This document shows, in pieces, positions 1-10,961 of a DNA stretch of 64,000 nt (position 1 is the first letter of the stretch; every line of letters starts with the position of its first letter). Source of the stretch: Silene conica (lineage: Eukaryota; Streptophyta; Magnoliopsida; Caryophyllales; Caryophyllaceae); assembly GCA_029255685.2 (NCBI GenBank), contig CM055320.2, forward strand, positions 46,163,910 through 46,227,909, written 5' to 3'. The position numbers were made by a program, and so were the translations under genes. Below the pieces are notes generated by a model. It searched no databases and was not told the origin of the DNA. It saw nothing but the letters and a program-made list of their open reading frames with translations.

Positions 1-3000
1 ACCATATCCTATATCAGAAGCATCCGTCTCAATTATTTTGTCCCAATGAGGATTTGCCAGAGATAAACAAGGTAACGAAATAACTTTTCTTTTAATTAGT
101 CTAACTGCTTTAGTATGTTCCTCGGTCCAAGGCTGAGCATTCTTTTTTAGCCTGTCATATAAAATGGCTGTGTCTTGGGCAATGTTCTTGTAATAGGGAG
201 AGATATAATTCAAACTTCCTAAAAATCTTTGTAATTGGGTTTTATCAGTTATTTCATCAGGAAATTTTGAACCAAATTCTATACTTCGATTGATTGGAAT
301 TATATTTCCTTTTTCAATGTTATGACCAAGAAATCTGATTTTTGTTTGAAATAAAATCATTTTAGGTTTGGATATCACTAACCCATTATTCATAACAATT
401 TTTTTAAAAATATCCAAATGTTTAAAATGCATCTCAATAGTTTTTGAGAAAACCAGAATATCATCAATATAAACTATAATAAAGTCACTGTAACTCATGA
501 AAATTTCATTCATGATTTTCATAAATTCAGAGGGAGCATTTTTAAGGCCAAAAGGCATAACATTCCATTCATATTGTCCAAAGGGAACATTAAAAGCTGT
601 TTTGTAACGATCAGCAGGGTTAATTTGGATCTGCCAATAACCAGATTTTAAATCAAATTTAGAAAATATGATAGAATCATATAGTCTATCTAAGAGATCC
701 TTTTTATTGGGTATTGGATATCTAATCCATTTGAGAACTTTGTTCAAAGGTTTGTAATTAATTACAAGTCTAGGGACTCCTCTTTCTTGTTCCGAGTGTT
801 TATTAACATAAAAAGCAGTGCATGACCATGGTGATTTTGAAGGTCCAATTAATTTTTTCTCTAACAAAGAAGCTATCTCTTTTTTACAAAGTATTAGATA
901 CTCTGAATTCATCTGACAGGGTCTAGCCTTGGTAGGAATATTTTCCTCCTTAAAATTATCCTCGTAAGGTAAATTTACTACATGTTTCTTTCTATTCCAA
1001 AAAGCATTAGGATGATCCCCACAAATATCGGTGGAAAAAGAGTCAAATAAAATTTTAATTTTTTCCTTTAATTTATGATTTTGAAGACGATCTTCAATGG
1101 TCAATATATTAACTTCTTGTTTTAAAAAACTTAATTGGTTTTCTTTTAAAAGCAAATGATCATACATTTGATGTAAAATTTTTAGATAAGGTTTTGTTAT
1201 AAACCTAAAAGTAATGGAAGCATTATCATAAGTTGCAATAATTTTTTCTTTGTCTACATAAGTAAAAGGATATATTTTATTAAGGAATGGTGTTCCAAGA
1301 ATAACTTGGGTGGATAATTTGTTTTTAACTAGTAAAAAACTTAATGGAATACATTTTTCATCAACACAAATAGAAGCTCTAGGGAGCTTAAATTTAATAT
1401 TAAGTTTTTCTCCACCTGCATGAGAAAGTGTATGGGAAGTTTTTTCAAAATACCTCGTAGGAATTAATCCTTCTTGAATAACATTTAAATCTGCTCCACT
1501 ATCTATAAGAGCAGTAAACTCTTTTGAAAAATAATTATCAATTTTTAAGATAATTTTGATATACCATTTTTGACTAACAACAGTCTCGAGAGTTTGAAGA
1601 AACTCGTTATCCATATTTATAGTATTCATAGTTTCCTTAGTCCCAAGGACTTTATTAGGTAAATCTGAATCTTTTTCAGAAATCTCAGGAATATCTTGGT
1701 TCCTTTTATTTTCTGAAGTCTGGTCTAAAAGACTTAACATCTCTAGATTAGAAATTCTGGTGTCTTGACTTTTAGTCTCATTTTTTAGATTTTTTATTTC
1801 TAACTTAAGATTTTCAATCTCAGAAAGGATGTCTTTTAAAGATGTAGGGTGAGAATTTACATGACGTGTTTTTAAGAGGTTATAAACTTCAGACATAGTA
1901 TATGGTTCCCTGTAATTTGTATCGTGGTGAAAGTTAACCTTAGTATTGGAAGTACCAGATTCACTATCTATTTGGTCTATAATTTTGGACCTTATTTCGG
2001 CGTCTTTAATGGTTCTAAGTAACTCAACCCAATGGTTATTATCTAAGACATTTATTTGATTTTCTTGAAACTGGGAGATCAGATTATAAAATTCATCATT
2101 ATGTGTATTATTCTTTTCACATGATTTACCCTGAAGACAAGGCTCACATTCTGAGCTTTCATATTCAGAAAGATAGGAATCATTATCCATTATCCTAACC
2201 TCATTATCAGAACTTGAACTAGATTCTTCAAGTTCCTCATCAGAGACTAAAAAGAGTTTGTATAACTTGTCTTTTATTCCATCGTCAACATCAAGACTAG
2301 CAATTTTATTCTTAGTCCAGCAATCTTTAGCATAATGGCCAACCTTATTGCATTTATAACAGACAATTTGTTTGTCTGACTTATTCTTCTTATAAGCTTT
2401 TCTAAAGGCTTTTTTATTAGCCTTTTTATCTAGTTTTTCTTTAGAATAATATTTCTTTCTTCTTTTCTGCTTATAACTTGGATAAGAATTATTAGAGTTC
2501 TTCTTCTTCTTATGAGAAGAAGCTGGCATATCCATACCGAATTGGCTGCAAAATTCTCCAAGTTGATTTCTTTCAACCAAATTTTGACGTTTTAATTGTT
2601 GATTTAATTTAATTTCATTGCATAGGTTCAGACCTTCTTGGGTACAGGTTCCTATAAGTTTACCATAAGTATAACTATCATAAGGGATAGATGTCAGATT
2701 TCCTCTGAGAGATTTCTTGACCTTTTCTGCAAATAAATTTGGTAATCCATCCACAAATTTAGCTTTCCAATGTGTACTATTAGATTCTGGGAGTTCCATA
2801 ACTCTACTAAGAAAAGTGTCTTTATACCATCTAAAGTCAGTAAGTGTTTTACACCTAAGATTTTGTAGTAAAGTTCTTATATTCTCATGATTTTCAGAAT
2901 ATCTTCCCGTAAAATGCTCAACAATATTTATAGCTAGAGTATAAACTGCGTTTTCTTTTTCTTTACCCTCAACATTTGTTGTAGTGTTAAGAATGGCATC

Positions 3001-4098
3001 TTTTCCTATTGTGCCTAAATAATTATCCCACCAACCTTTAAGTTGACCAGTGAATCCTGCAGCTATCATCTTAGCTATGTTAACATCATTATTACCAGAA
3101 CTTTTACAAATAGTAGAATACATAAGCATTCTATGGATTTGATTATAAATTTGTTTGTCAGTATACCCGTCAATATTCCATTCGTAAATACACTTCCCAC
3201 TGTAACTATTGTTTAACTGGTATTCTTGTTCTTCATGCAGAACATCTATGGGGGAAGGACGATTGTAGTAATATAGTCTTTGAGTGGGTTTATCAGCCCA
3301 CTTTGTGTCAAGTTTGTTGACCTCATCTTTTATAACTTCTGTGTTATCTACGTTATTATAAAAACGGCTAGTAAAGTCCTCACTAAGAGTTTTTATAGAT
3401 AAGTTTTCCATTTTTTCTTTAAGAAAGTTTTGAACTTGTTCACTAAGTCTTACTTGCTCTGTTAATCTAGCTTCCCATTCCGGTTTTTGCTTTAAAACAA
3501 AGTTCTTAATTTCAGGCGGTCCTTGGATACTGACGGCCGAAGAAGATACATATGAATTAGAAGAAGAGGACGAAGAATTATTTTCTCCAGATGTACCTTT
3601 TTTATTTAGAAGAAAACTGATATTATCCATTTTTTTATGTAGTGAACCAATTTGTTCTCCTATTATTTTTAAAAATAAATTTGAATAATTTTGTTGTTGT
3701 ATTAAACTATTAAGATGAGTTGCTGTCACCACGGTTTCTTTGCCGTTAAACAAATTTGATAGGGCAAGAAAATGACAGTTTTCCATCTTAAAGGATTCTA
3801 AAGGAGGGTAAATATCATTTAGCTCTTTGCCATCTGGTAAAGTATAACTTCTTTCTAAAACGGAAATGTATTGTTCTACATACACTGCACAAAACCATGG
3901 TACAAAATATGTAATTTGGTTATGAGAAGTGCAAAAGTCATAAAACTCCTTTTGTATTATTGCTCTTTGATTATTATCAAATTTTTCTAAGAACCACGTC
4001 CTAAAAATTTCCCATTTAGGTAGATTAAATTCCTCTTTAATCATGTATCTAGCTTCAGATCTGAAACTAAAATCTATTCTAGAAGTTGTACTATCCAT
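1..4098 (-). pseudogene. Partial second copy of viral ORF2 (capsid-protease-RT)
   Basis: This segment repeats 6864-10961 almost base for base, at a constant offset of 6,863. It covers the capsid core, CCHC knuckle, aspartic protease, reverse transcriptase and the start of RNase H. The rest lies beyond the left edge of the window. It belongs to the partial unit of the viral array. The identity to the complete unit is the main evidence that the array is a recent concatemer and not two independent old insertions. Confidence 0.85.
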
Positions 4099-4499
4099 TA
4101 CCAAAGCTAAAACTCATCTGAGACATAGTCTCGATATTCTCTTCATTAGAGTGCCCTCTTAATATATTATCACTATGTAGTTTAAATTCATTTATCCTAG
4201 GTTCCTTAGGTTCGTCAAAAGATGAATCATCATCTCTAATTTCTTCTCTTATATGAGAGGTTGAGTGCCTAGCTGTATTGGGATTATCTTTTAGATGTCA
4301 CACAAACAGGAGATGGATCTGTTAATTTACATTTTGGTAATAATCAATCTTATAGAATGTTAAAAAAAGCTAGTAGTAGCTCTTCTAGACTAACTAGATG
4401 TCACACAAACGCAGTTTATACTCTAGCTATAAATATTGTTGAGCATTTTACGGGAAGATATTCTGAAAATCATGAGAATATAAGAACTTTACTACAACA
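4099..4499 (-). other. Rearranged viral junction zone
   Basis: After a short stretch matching the 3' end of viral ORF1, this zone becomes a mosaic. Short pieces of ORF1 and of the ORF2 capsid region appear in inverted orientation, and then the viral leader resumes at about 4500. The small motif AGATGTCACACAAAC occurs at both ends of one inverted piece, which suggests template switching or end joining at microhomology. Scrambled junctions like this are common in integrated plant pararetroviruses. The zone marks this as the fossil, partial unit of the array. Confidence 0.75.
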
Positions 4500-4912
4500 T
4501 AAGGGGAGCTCAGCATACACCGATCATCCAGCCAGATAGATTCAAACTCATAAGAGTAAGATTTTTACTAAACCAACAGTTTTACCAATTATTTTGGAAC
4601 TCAATGTCCACTTCACAAGGCCTTAAACGCCATTTCTTCGGCAAAGCAGGCAAACAGAAAGGACCCAAAAGTCCATAATAATTGGTTAAAAAAGTTTAAA
4701 CTATCAGCCGGACCTTCTCAGAGCACCAAAGCACCATCACCACTTGTAATATTATTACCATGGTGCTTTTGATCAATCGATTTAGTCGGACATAATTCAA
4801 CACAAAGGATTTAGCCTATAAGGCTCATCCTGGGAATGTAAAATGAAAATAAAAGTAAGAGTACAGAATTTAAAAATACTTACAAAGATTCAAGTTGTGC
4901 TCAGAACAAGAT

Positions 4913-4918
4913 TTTATT
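4913..4918 (-). terminator. Viral poly(A) signal
   Basis: AATAAA on the minus strand, about 70 nt beyond the expected transcript start. Position and motif match the caulimovirid polyadenylation signal. Confidence 0.6.
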
Positions 4919-5014
4919 TATAGAACCAAATATTTTACAAGAGAGAGAGGGAGAGAGGAGAGAATCTAGAGAGAGGGGTTGTAAGAACCTGCCTCTAAAG
5001 AAAAACACAAGCCC

Positions 5015-5023
5015 CTTATATAG
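5015..5023 (-). promoter_or_regulatory. TATA box of viral promoter
   Basis: The minus strand reads CTATATAAG followed by GGGC, close to the CaMV 35S TATA context. It lies downstream of the as-1-like element and about 95 nt upstream of an AATAAA motif. Confidence 0.75.
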
Positions 5024-5044
5024 AGAAGTGGGGTTACAAACGTA

Positions 5045-5062
5045 GACGTAAGTGCTTACGTC
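5045..5062 (-). promoter_or_regulatory. as-1-like activator
   Basis: The motif GACGTAAGTGCTTACGTC has 8-bp inverted arms around a TG spacer, and the minus strand reads TGACG next to it. It lies about 20 bp upstream of the TATA box, the position where the CaMV 35S promoter carries as-1, the binding site of TGA-type bZIP factors. The function is inferred. Confidence 0.7.
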
Positions 5063-5152
5063 ATTATTTAATAATAGCGATATGACACTAATGCATTATA
5101 AAATGCCTACAGTACAGACCAATAATTTAACAACTGTTAATGAAAATACAAA

Positions 5153-6496
5153 TTATTTTTCCCCTTGCAAGAAAGCTGTGATTTTATCAGTCTCAGAATT
5201 ATCTTCTGGGTCTTGGGAATCTTGTAGCAAGGTGCTGAGTGAATTATGGCTATTATTGGAGGCCATCGATATATCACTTTTCGAGGAATTTTTATCCCCT
5301 TCTTTTTTCAATTTAAGAGTCTTTTTTAGACCTTCCATATATGCTCTTATTATCTCTTCTTCGGAAGCTTCATGGATGTCCATTGATTCATCATCCTCTA
5401 AAAGCTCAAGGAATCTATTCTGCTCCTTTTCTCTGATTTCTTTATCTTCCAGTTCTTTCAAACTCGTATAAGAGTTAATTTTTTCTTCAATAAGATTTAT
5501 TGTAGGGGTGCAGTTTAACTGCCCTTTATCATCGGTTTTCACCATGGTGTCCCAAAAACGAGAATATGATCGTCGTATAAGACAAAAGAAGCCCTGGCTA
5601 TAACCTGTTGTAGGACTAGTTCTCCATATCCACGGAATAGAGAATTCTATAAAAAATCTCATTTCTTTAGGAATTATTTTATCTTCTTGGCATGATGGTA
5701 TTATCATCTTCCATTTATCAAAGTATTCTTTTAGAATAGGAGGAAGAATATTTTCTGAAGTTCCATAAAAGTTCCACCAATTAATAAACCATATTGGAAG
5801 ATCTTGATTATAAGTCTCGGAATTAATTTTAATAAACCAAGTATGACTTCGTTTATCATTCTCATAAAGGAATACCTTATCAAAAGCTTGGATATAATCC
5901 CAATAATTGTATTTAACTAGTGCCCCTTTTATGATAATAGTTTTTTCTGCTAATGGGGATATTCCCCAATCATTAATGGATATTATTTGGGCAATGATAA
6001 TTTTTGAGAAATTATAAATTTCCTTGTTTGTCCCAGTAAAATGGGTAAAAGTGCAACCATTGTTAGAGAGTATTGTCTCATAAAAATGTCGCGGTTTATA
6101 TGTTTCCATAGTATAACCATGTCCTCCTAGATACCTGTCATAGAGCATCCAAGGTTTATCTTCCCACTTCTTATCAGATTCATTGAGTAAGAGTATTACT
6201 CTTTTCTCCTTATTTTGAAACATATCATCTTCCTTTTGGGTAGTGTTTTGAACGGCTGAAGAAAATGAAGGTTTTGAGGAAGAACTAGCAATATCAGTGT
6301 CTTTTTTCTGAAGCTGTTTCCATTTTGTAAATTCTTCGAGCTCAGTTTGACTGGCTCCAGATAAATCTGCTGCTATAAGCTTTTTATTACCATACTGAGC
6401 TATGGTATAACTAGGACTTCTTCCTCCTCTGTAGGGAGGACTACCACGACCTCTACCTCCTCTAGGAGAGGGGCTACCTTTACTGCGGGTAAGCAT
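5153..6496 (-). CDS. Viral ORF3, 447 aa, function not assigned
   Basis: The third viral ORF begins 19 nt after ORF2 ends. Its N-terminus (about residues 5-30) is rich in Arg, Gly, Ser and Pro, with repeats such as RGGRGRG, like RGG-type RNA-binding tails. The central part (about 110-340) is rich in Trp, Tyr and Phe and looks globular. The C-terminus is strongly acidic (Glu/Asp/Ser) with little predicted structure. By position it could be the translational transactivator/inclusion-body protein seen in other caulimovirids, but I do not recognise the mini-TAV core and leave it open. It is part of the unit that looks whole. Confidence 0.75.
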   Translation of the reverse strand: MLTRSKGSPSPRGGRGRGSPPYRGGRSPSYTIAQYGNKKLIAADLSGASQTELEEFTKWKQLQKKDTDIASSSSKPSFSSAVQNTTQKEDDMFQNKEKRVILLLNESDKKWEDKPWMLYDRYLGGHGYTMETYKPRHFYETILSNNGCTFTHFTGTNKEIYNFSKIIIAQIISINDWGISPLAEKTIIIKGALVKYNYWDYIQAFDKVFLYENDKRSHTWFIKINSETYNQDLPIWFINWWNFYGTSENILPPILKEYFDKWKMIIPSCQEDKIIPKEMRFFIEFSIPWIWRTSPTTGYSQGFFCLIRRSYSRFWDTMVKTDDKGQLNCTPTINLIEEKINSYTSLKELEDKEIREKEQNRFLELLEDDESMDIHEASEEEIIRAYMEGLKKTLKLKKEGDKNSSKSDISMASNNSHNSLSTLLQDSQDPEDNSETDKITAFLQGEK

Positions 6497-6515
6497 TCCT
6501 GAAAAGAAAAGAATA

Positions 6516-9500
6516 TTATAAATATTCTCTTGTCAAAAAATCAGGGAGATGATTATCTTCCCCTTTTTTATAAATAATTGTAAAATCAAATGGAGCTAAA
6601 TGAGCCTGCCATCTGGCAAACATTTGTTTTGAAACATCATGTTTAAAGTCTTTTGAAAACATGAACTTGGCTGCTTTGCAGTCAGTTTTGATAGTAAAAT
6701 GTTTATTGTATAAATCATCCTGGAATTTTAAAACACATTTTACTATAGCAAGAATCTCTTTTGCGACCGTGGCATAATTCTTTTGCGCATTATTCCATTT
6801 GCCTGAATAAAATCTCACTAAAAATTCTTGTTTGTTGGCGGGATCAACTTGTTTTAAAATACCACCATATCCTATATCAGAAGCATCCGTCTCAATTATT
6901 TTGTCCCAATGAGGATTTGCCAGAGATAAACAAGGTAACGAAATAACTTTTCTTTTAATTAGTCTAACTGCTTTAGTATGTTCCTCGGTCCAAGGCTGAG
7001 CATTCTTTTTTAGCCTGTCATATAAAATGGCTGTGTCTTGGGCAATGTTCTTGTAATAGGGAGAGATATAATTCAAACTTCCTAAAAATCTTTGTAATTG
7101 GGTTTTATCAGTTATTTCATCAGGAAATTTTGAACCAAATTCTATACTTCGATTGATTGGAATTATATTTCCTTTTTCAATGTTATGACCAAGAAATCTG
7201 ATTTTTGTTTGAAATAAAATCATTTTAGGTTTGGATATCACTAACCCATTATTCATAACAATTTTTTTAAAAATATCCAAATGTTTAAAATGCATCTCAA
7301 TAGTTTTTGAGAAAACCAGAATATCATCAATATAAACTATAATAAAGTCACTGTAACTCATGAAAATTTCATTCATGATTTTCATAAATTCAGAGGGAGC
7401 ATTTTTAAGGCCAAAAGGCATAACATTCCATTCATATTGTCCAAAGGGAACATTAAAAGCTGTTTTGTAACGATCAGCAGGGTTAATTTGGATCTGCCAA
7501 TAACCAGATTTTAAATCAAATTTAGAAAATATGATAGAATCATATAGTCTATCTAAGAGATCCTTTTTATTGGGTATTGGATATCTAATCCATTTGAGAA
7601 CTTTGTTCAAAGGTTTGTAATTAATTACAAGTCTAGGGACTCCTCTTTCTTGTTCCGAGTGTTTATTAACATAAAAAGCAGTGCATGACCATGGTGATTT
7701 TGAAGGTCCAATTAATTTTTTCTCTAACAAAGAAGCTATCTCTTTTTTACAAAGTATTAGATACTCTGAATTCATCTGACAGGGTCTAGCCTTGGTAGGA
7801 ATATTTTCCTCCTTAAAATTATCCTCGTAAGGTAAATTTACTACATGTTTCTTTCTATTCCAAAAAGCATTAGGATGATCCCCACAAATATCGGTGGAAA
7901 AAGAGTCAAATAAAATTTTAATTTTTTCCTTTAATTTATGATTTTGAAGACGATCTTCAATGGTCAATATATTAACTTCTTGTTTTAAAAAACTTAATTG
8001 GTTTTCTTTTAAAAGCAAATGATCATACATTTGATGTAAAATTTTTAGATAAGGTTTTGTTATAAACCTAAAAGTAATGGAAGCATTATCATAAGTTGCA
8101 ATAATTTTTTCTTTGTCTACATAAGTAAAAGGATATATTTTATTAAGGAATGGTGTTCCAAGAATAACTTGGGTGGATAATTTGTTTTTAACTAGTAAAA
8201 AACTTAATGGAATACATTTTTCATCAACACAAATAGAAGCTCTAGGGAGCTTAAATTTAATATTAAGTTTTTCTCCACCTGCATGAGAAAGTGTATGGGA
8301 AGTTTTTTCAAAATACCTCGTAGGAATTAATCCTTCTTGAATAACATTTAAATCTGCTCCACTATCTATAAGAGCAGTAAACTCTTTTGAAAAATAATTA
8401 TCAATTTTTAAGATAATTTTGATATACCATTTTTGACTAACAACAGTCTCGAGAGTTTGAAGAAACTCGTTATCCATATTTATAGTATTCATAGTTTCCT
8501 TAGTCCCAAGGACTTTATTAGGTAAATCTGAATCTTTTTCAGAAATCTCAGGAATATCTTGGTTCCTTTTATTTTCTGAAGTCTGGTCTAAAAGACTTAA
8601 CATCTCTAGATTAGAAATTCTGGTGTCTTGACTTTTAGTCTCATTTTTTAGATTTTTTATTTCTAACTTAAGATTTTCAATCTCAGAAAGGATGTCTTTT
8701 AAAGATGTAGGGTGAGAATTTACATGACGTGTTTTTAAGAGGTTATAAACTTCAGACATAGTATATGGTTCCCTGTAATTTGTATCGTGGTGAAAGTTAA
8801 CCTTAGTATTGGAAGTACCAGATTCACTATCTATTTGGTCTATAATTTTGGACCTTATTTCGGCGTCTTTAATGGTTCTAAGTAACTCAACCCAATGGTT
8901 ATTATCTAAGACATTTATTTGATTTTCTTGAAACTGGGAGATCAGATTATAAAATTCATCATTATGTGTATTATTCTTTTCACATGATTTACCCTGAAGA
9001 CAAGGCTCACATTCTGAGCTTTCATATTCAGAAAGATAGGAATCATTATCCATTATCCTAACCTCATTATCAGAACTTGAACTAGATTCTTCAAGTTCCT
9101 CATCAGAGACTAAAAAGAGTTTGTATAACTTGTCTTTTATTCCATCGTCAACATCAAGACTAGCAATTTTATTCTTAGTCCAGCAATCTTTAGCATAATG
9201 GCCAACCTTATTGCATTTATAACAGACAATTTGTTTGTCTGACTTATTCTTCTTATAAGCTTTTCTAAAGGCTTTTTTATCAGCCTTTTTATCTAGTTTT
9301 TCTTTAGAATAATATTTCTTTCTTCTTTTCTGCTTATAACTTGGATAAGAATTATTAGAGTTCTTCTTCTTCTTATGAGAAGAAGCTGGCATATCCATAC
9401 CGAATTGGCTGCAAAATTCTCCAAGTTGATTTCTTTCAACCAAATTTTGACGTTTTAATTGTTGATTTAATTTAATTTCATTGCATAGGTTCAGACCTTC

Positions 9501-10961
9501 TTGGGTACAGGTTCCTATAAGTTTACCATAAGTATAACTATCATAAGGGATAGATGTCAGATTTCCTCTGAGAGATTTCTTGACCTTTTCTGCAAATAAA
9601 TTTGGTAATCCATCCACAAATTTAGCTTTCCAATGTGTACTATTAGATTCTGGGAGTTCCATAACTCTACTAAGAAAAGTGTCTTTATACCATCTAAAGT
9701 CAGTAAGTGTTTTACACCTAAGATTTTGTAGTAAAGTTCTTATATTCTCATGATTTTCAGAATATCTTCCCGTAAAATGCTCAACAATATTTATAGCTAG
9801 AGTATAAACTGCGTTTTCTTTTTCTTTACCCTCAACATTTGTTGTAGTGTTAAGAATGGCATCTTTTCCTATTGTGCCTAAATAATTATCCCACCAACCT
9901 TTAAGTTGACCAGTGAATCCTGCAGCTATCATCTTAGCTATGTTAACATCATTATTACCAGAACTTTTACAAATAGTAGAATACATAAGCATTCTATGGA
10001 TTTGATTATAAATTTGTTTGTCAGTATACCCGTCAATATTCCATTCGTAAATACACTTCCCACTGTAACTATTGTTTAACTGGTATTCTTGTTCTTCATG
10101 CAGAACATCTATGGGGGAAGGACGATTGTAGTAATATAGTCTTTGAGTGGGTTTATCAGCCCACTTTGTGTCAAGTTTGTTGACCTCATCTTTTATAACT
10201 TCTGTGTTATCTACGTTATTATAAAAACGGCTAGTAAAGTCCTCACTAAGAGTTTTTATAGATAAGTTTTCCATTTTTTCTTTAAGAAAGTTTTGAACTT
10301 GTTCACTAAGTCTTACTTGCTCTGTTAATCTAGCTTCCCATTCCGGTTTTTGCTTTAAAACAAAGTTCTTAATTTCAGGCGGTCCTTGGATACTGACGGC
10401 CGAAGAAGATACATATGAATTAGAAGAAGAGGACGAAGAATTATTTTCTCCAGATGTACCTTTTTTATTTAGAAGAAAACTGATATTATCCATTTTTTTA
10501 TGTAGTGAACCAATTTGTTCTCCTATTATTTTTAAAAATAAATTTGAATAATTTTGTTGTTGTATTAAACTATTAAGATGAGTTGCTGTCACCACGGTTT
10601 CTTTGCCGTTAAACAAATTTGATAGGGCAAGAAAATGACAGTTTTCCATCTTAAAGGATTCTAAAGGAGGGTAAATATCATTTAGCTCTTTGCCATCTGG
10701 TAAAGTATAACTTCTTTCTAAAACGGAAATGTATTGTTCTACATACACTGCACAAAACCATGGTACAAAATATGTAATTTGGTTATGAGAAGTGCAAAAG
10801 TCATAAAACTCCTTTTGTATTATTGCTCTTTGATCATTATCAAATTTTTCTAAGAACCACGTCCTAAAAATTTCCCATTTAGGTAGATTAAATTCCTCTT
10901 TAATCATGTATCTAGCTTCAGATCTGAAACTAAAATCTATTCTAGAAGTTGTACTATCCAT
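6516..10961 (-). CDS. Viral ORF2: capsid-protease-reverse transcriptase-RNase H
   Basis: Polyprotein of about 1,481 aa in the unit that looks whole. Order of parts: coiled N-terminal region; capsid core near residue 350 (GWWDNYL motif); lysine-rich stretch, then a CCHC knuckle (CYKCNKVGHYAKDC) near 580; acidic Ser/Glu patch; aspartic protease with DSGAD near 862; RT with KSGYWQ near 1150 and YIDD near 1212; RNase H with ETDAS near 1356. I chose the ATG at 10961, which overlaps the end of ORF1 in ATGGATAG, so ribosomes finishing ORF1 could restart here. That coupling is known for caulimovirids and inferred here. Confidence 0.92.
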   Translation of the reverse strand: MDSTTSRIDFSFRSEARYMIKEEFNLPKWEIFRTWFLEKFDNDQRAIIQKEFYDFCTSHNQITYFVPWFCAVYVEQYISVLERSYTLPDGKELNDIYPPLESFKMENCHFLALSNLFNGKETVVTATHLNSLIQQQNYSNLFLKIIGEQIGSLHKKMDNISFLLNKKGTSGENNSSSSSSNSYVSSSAVSIQGPPEIKNFVLKQKPEWEARLTEQVRLSEQVQNFLKEKMENLSIKTLSEDFTSRFYNNVDNTEVIKDEVNKLDTKWADKPTQRLYYYNRPSPIDVLHEEQEYQLNNSYSGKCIYEWNIDGYTDKQIYNQIHRMLMYSTICKSSGNNDVNIAKMIAAGFTGQLKGWWDNYLGTIGKDAILNTTTNVEGKEKENAVYTLAINIVEHFTGRYSENHENIRTLLQNLRCKTLTDFRWYKDTFLSRVMELPESNSTHWKAKFVDGLPNLFAEKVKKSLRGNLTSIPYDSYTYGKLIGTCTQEGLNLCNEIKLNQQLKRQNLVERNQLGEFCSQFGMDMPASSHKKKKNSNNSYPSYKQKRRKKYYSKEKLDKKADKKAFRKAYKKNKSDKQIVCYKCNKVGHYAKDCWTKNKIASLDVDDGIKDKLYKLFLVSDEELEESSSSSDNEVRIMDNDSYLSEYESSECEPCLQGKSCEKNNTHNDEFYNLISQFQENQINVLDNNHWVELLRTIKDAEIRSKIIDQIDSESGTSNTKVNFHHDTNYREPYTMSEVYNLLKTRHVNSHPTSLKDILSEIENLKLEIKNLKNETKSQDTRISNLEMLSLLDQTSENKRNQDIPEISEKDSDLPNKVLGTKETMNTINMDNEFLQTLETVVSQKWYIKIILKIDNYFSKEFTALIDSGADLNVIQEGLIPTRYFEKTSHTLSHAGGEKLNIKFKLPRASICVDEKCIPLSFLLVKNKLSTQVILGTPFLNKIYPFTYVDKEKIIATYDNASITFRFITKPYLKILHQMYDHLLLKENQLSFLKQEVNILTIEDRLQNHKLKEKIKILFDSFSTDICGDHPNAFWNRKKHVVNLPYEDNFKEENIPTKARPCQMNSEYLILCKKEIASLLEKKLIGPSKSPWSCTAFYVNKHSEQERGVPRLVINYKPLNKVLKWIRYPIPNKKDLLDRLYDSIIFSKFDLKSGYWQIQINPADRYKTAFNVPFGQYEWNVMPFGLKNAPSEFMKIMNEIFMSYSDFIIVYIDDILVFSKTIEMHFKHLDIFKKIVMNNGLVISKPKMILFQTKIRFLGHNIEKGNIIPINRSIEFGSKFPDEITDKTQLQRFLGSLNYISPYYKNIAQDTAILYDRLKKNAQPWTEEHTKAVRLIKRKVISLPCLSLANPHWDKIIETDASDIGYGGILKQVDPANKQEFLVRFYSGKWNNAQKNYATVAKEILAIVKCVLKFQDDLYNKHFTIKTDCKAAKFMFSKDFKHDVSKQMFARWQAHLAPFDFTIIYKKGEDNHLPDFLTREYL

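Larger units (their letters stand above)
4500..5152 (-). promoter_or_regulatory. Viral intergenic region: promoter, transcript start, poly(A) signal, leader
   Basis: The region lies between the end of ORF3 and the next unit's leader. On the minus strand it reads, in order: an as-1-like element, a TATA box, an expected start near 4985-4990, an AATAAA signal about 70 nt further, and a leader running to the primer-site region. This order (a poly(A) signal shortly after the start, passed on the first round to make a terminally redundant RNA) is the known caulimovirid plan. The part at 4500-4684 is repeated at 12147-12331. Roles are inferred from layout. Confidence 0.8.

Noticed and set aside
4357-4539. 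60-aa ORF in the viral junction zone
   Set aside because: It is made of rearranged fragments of viral ORFs and leader; not a gene.
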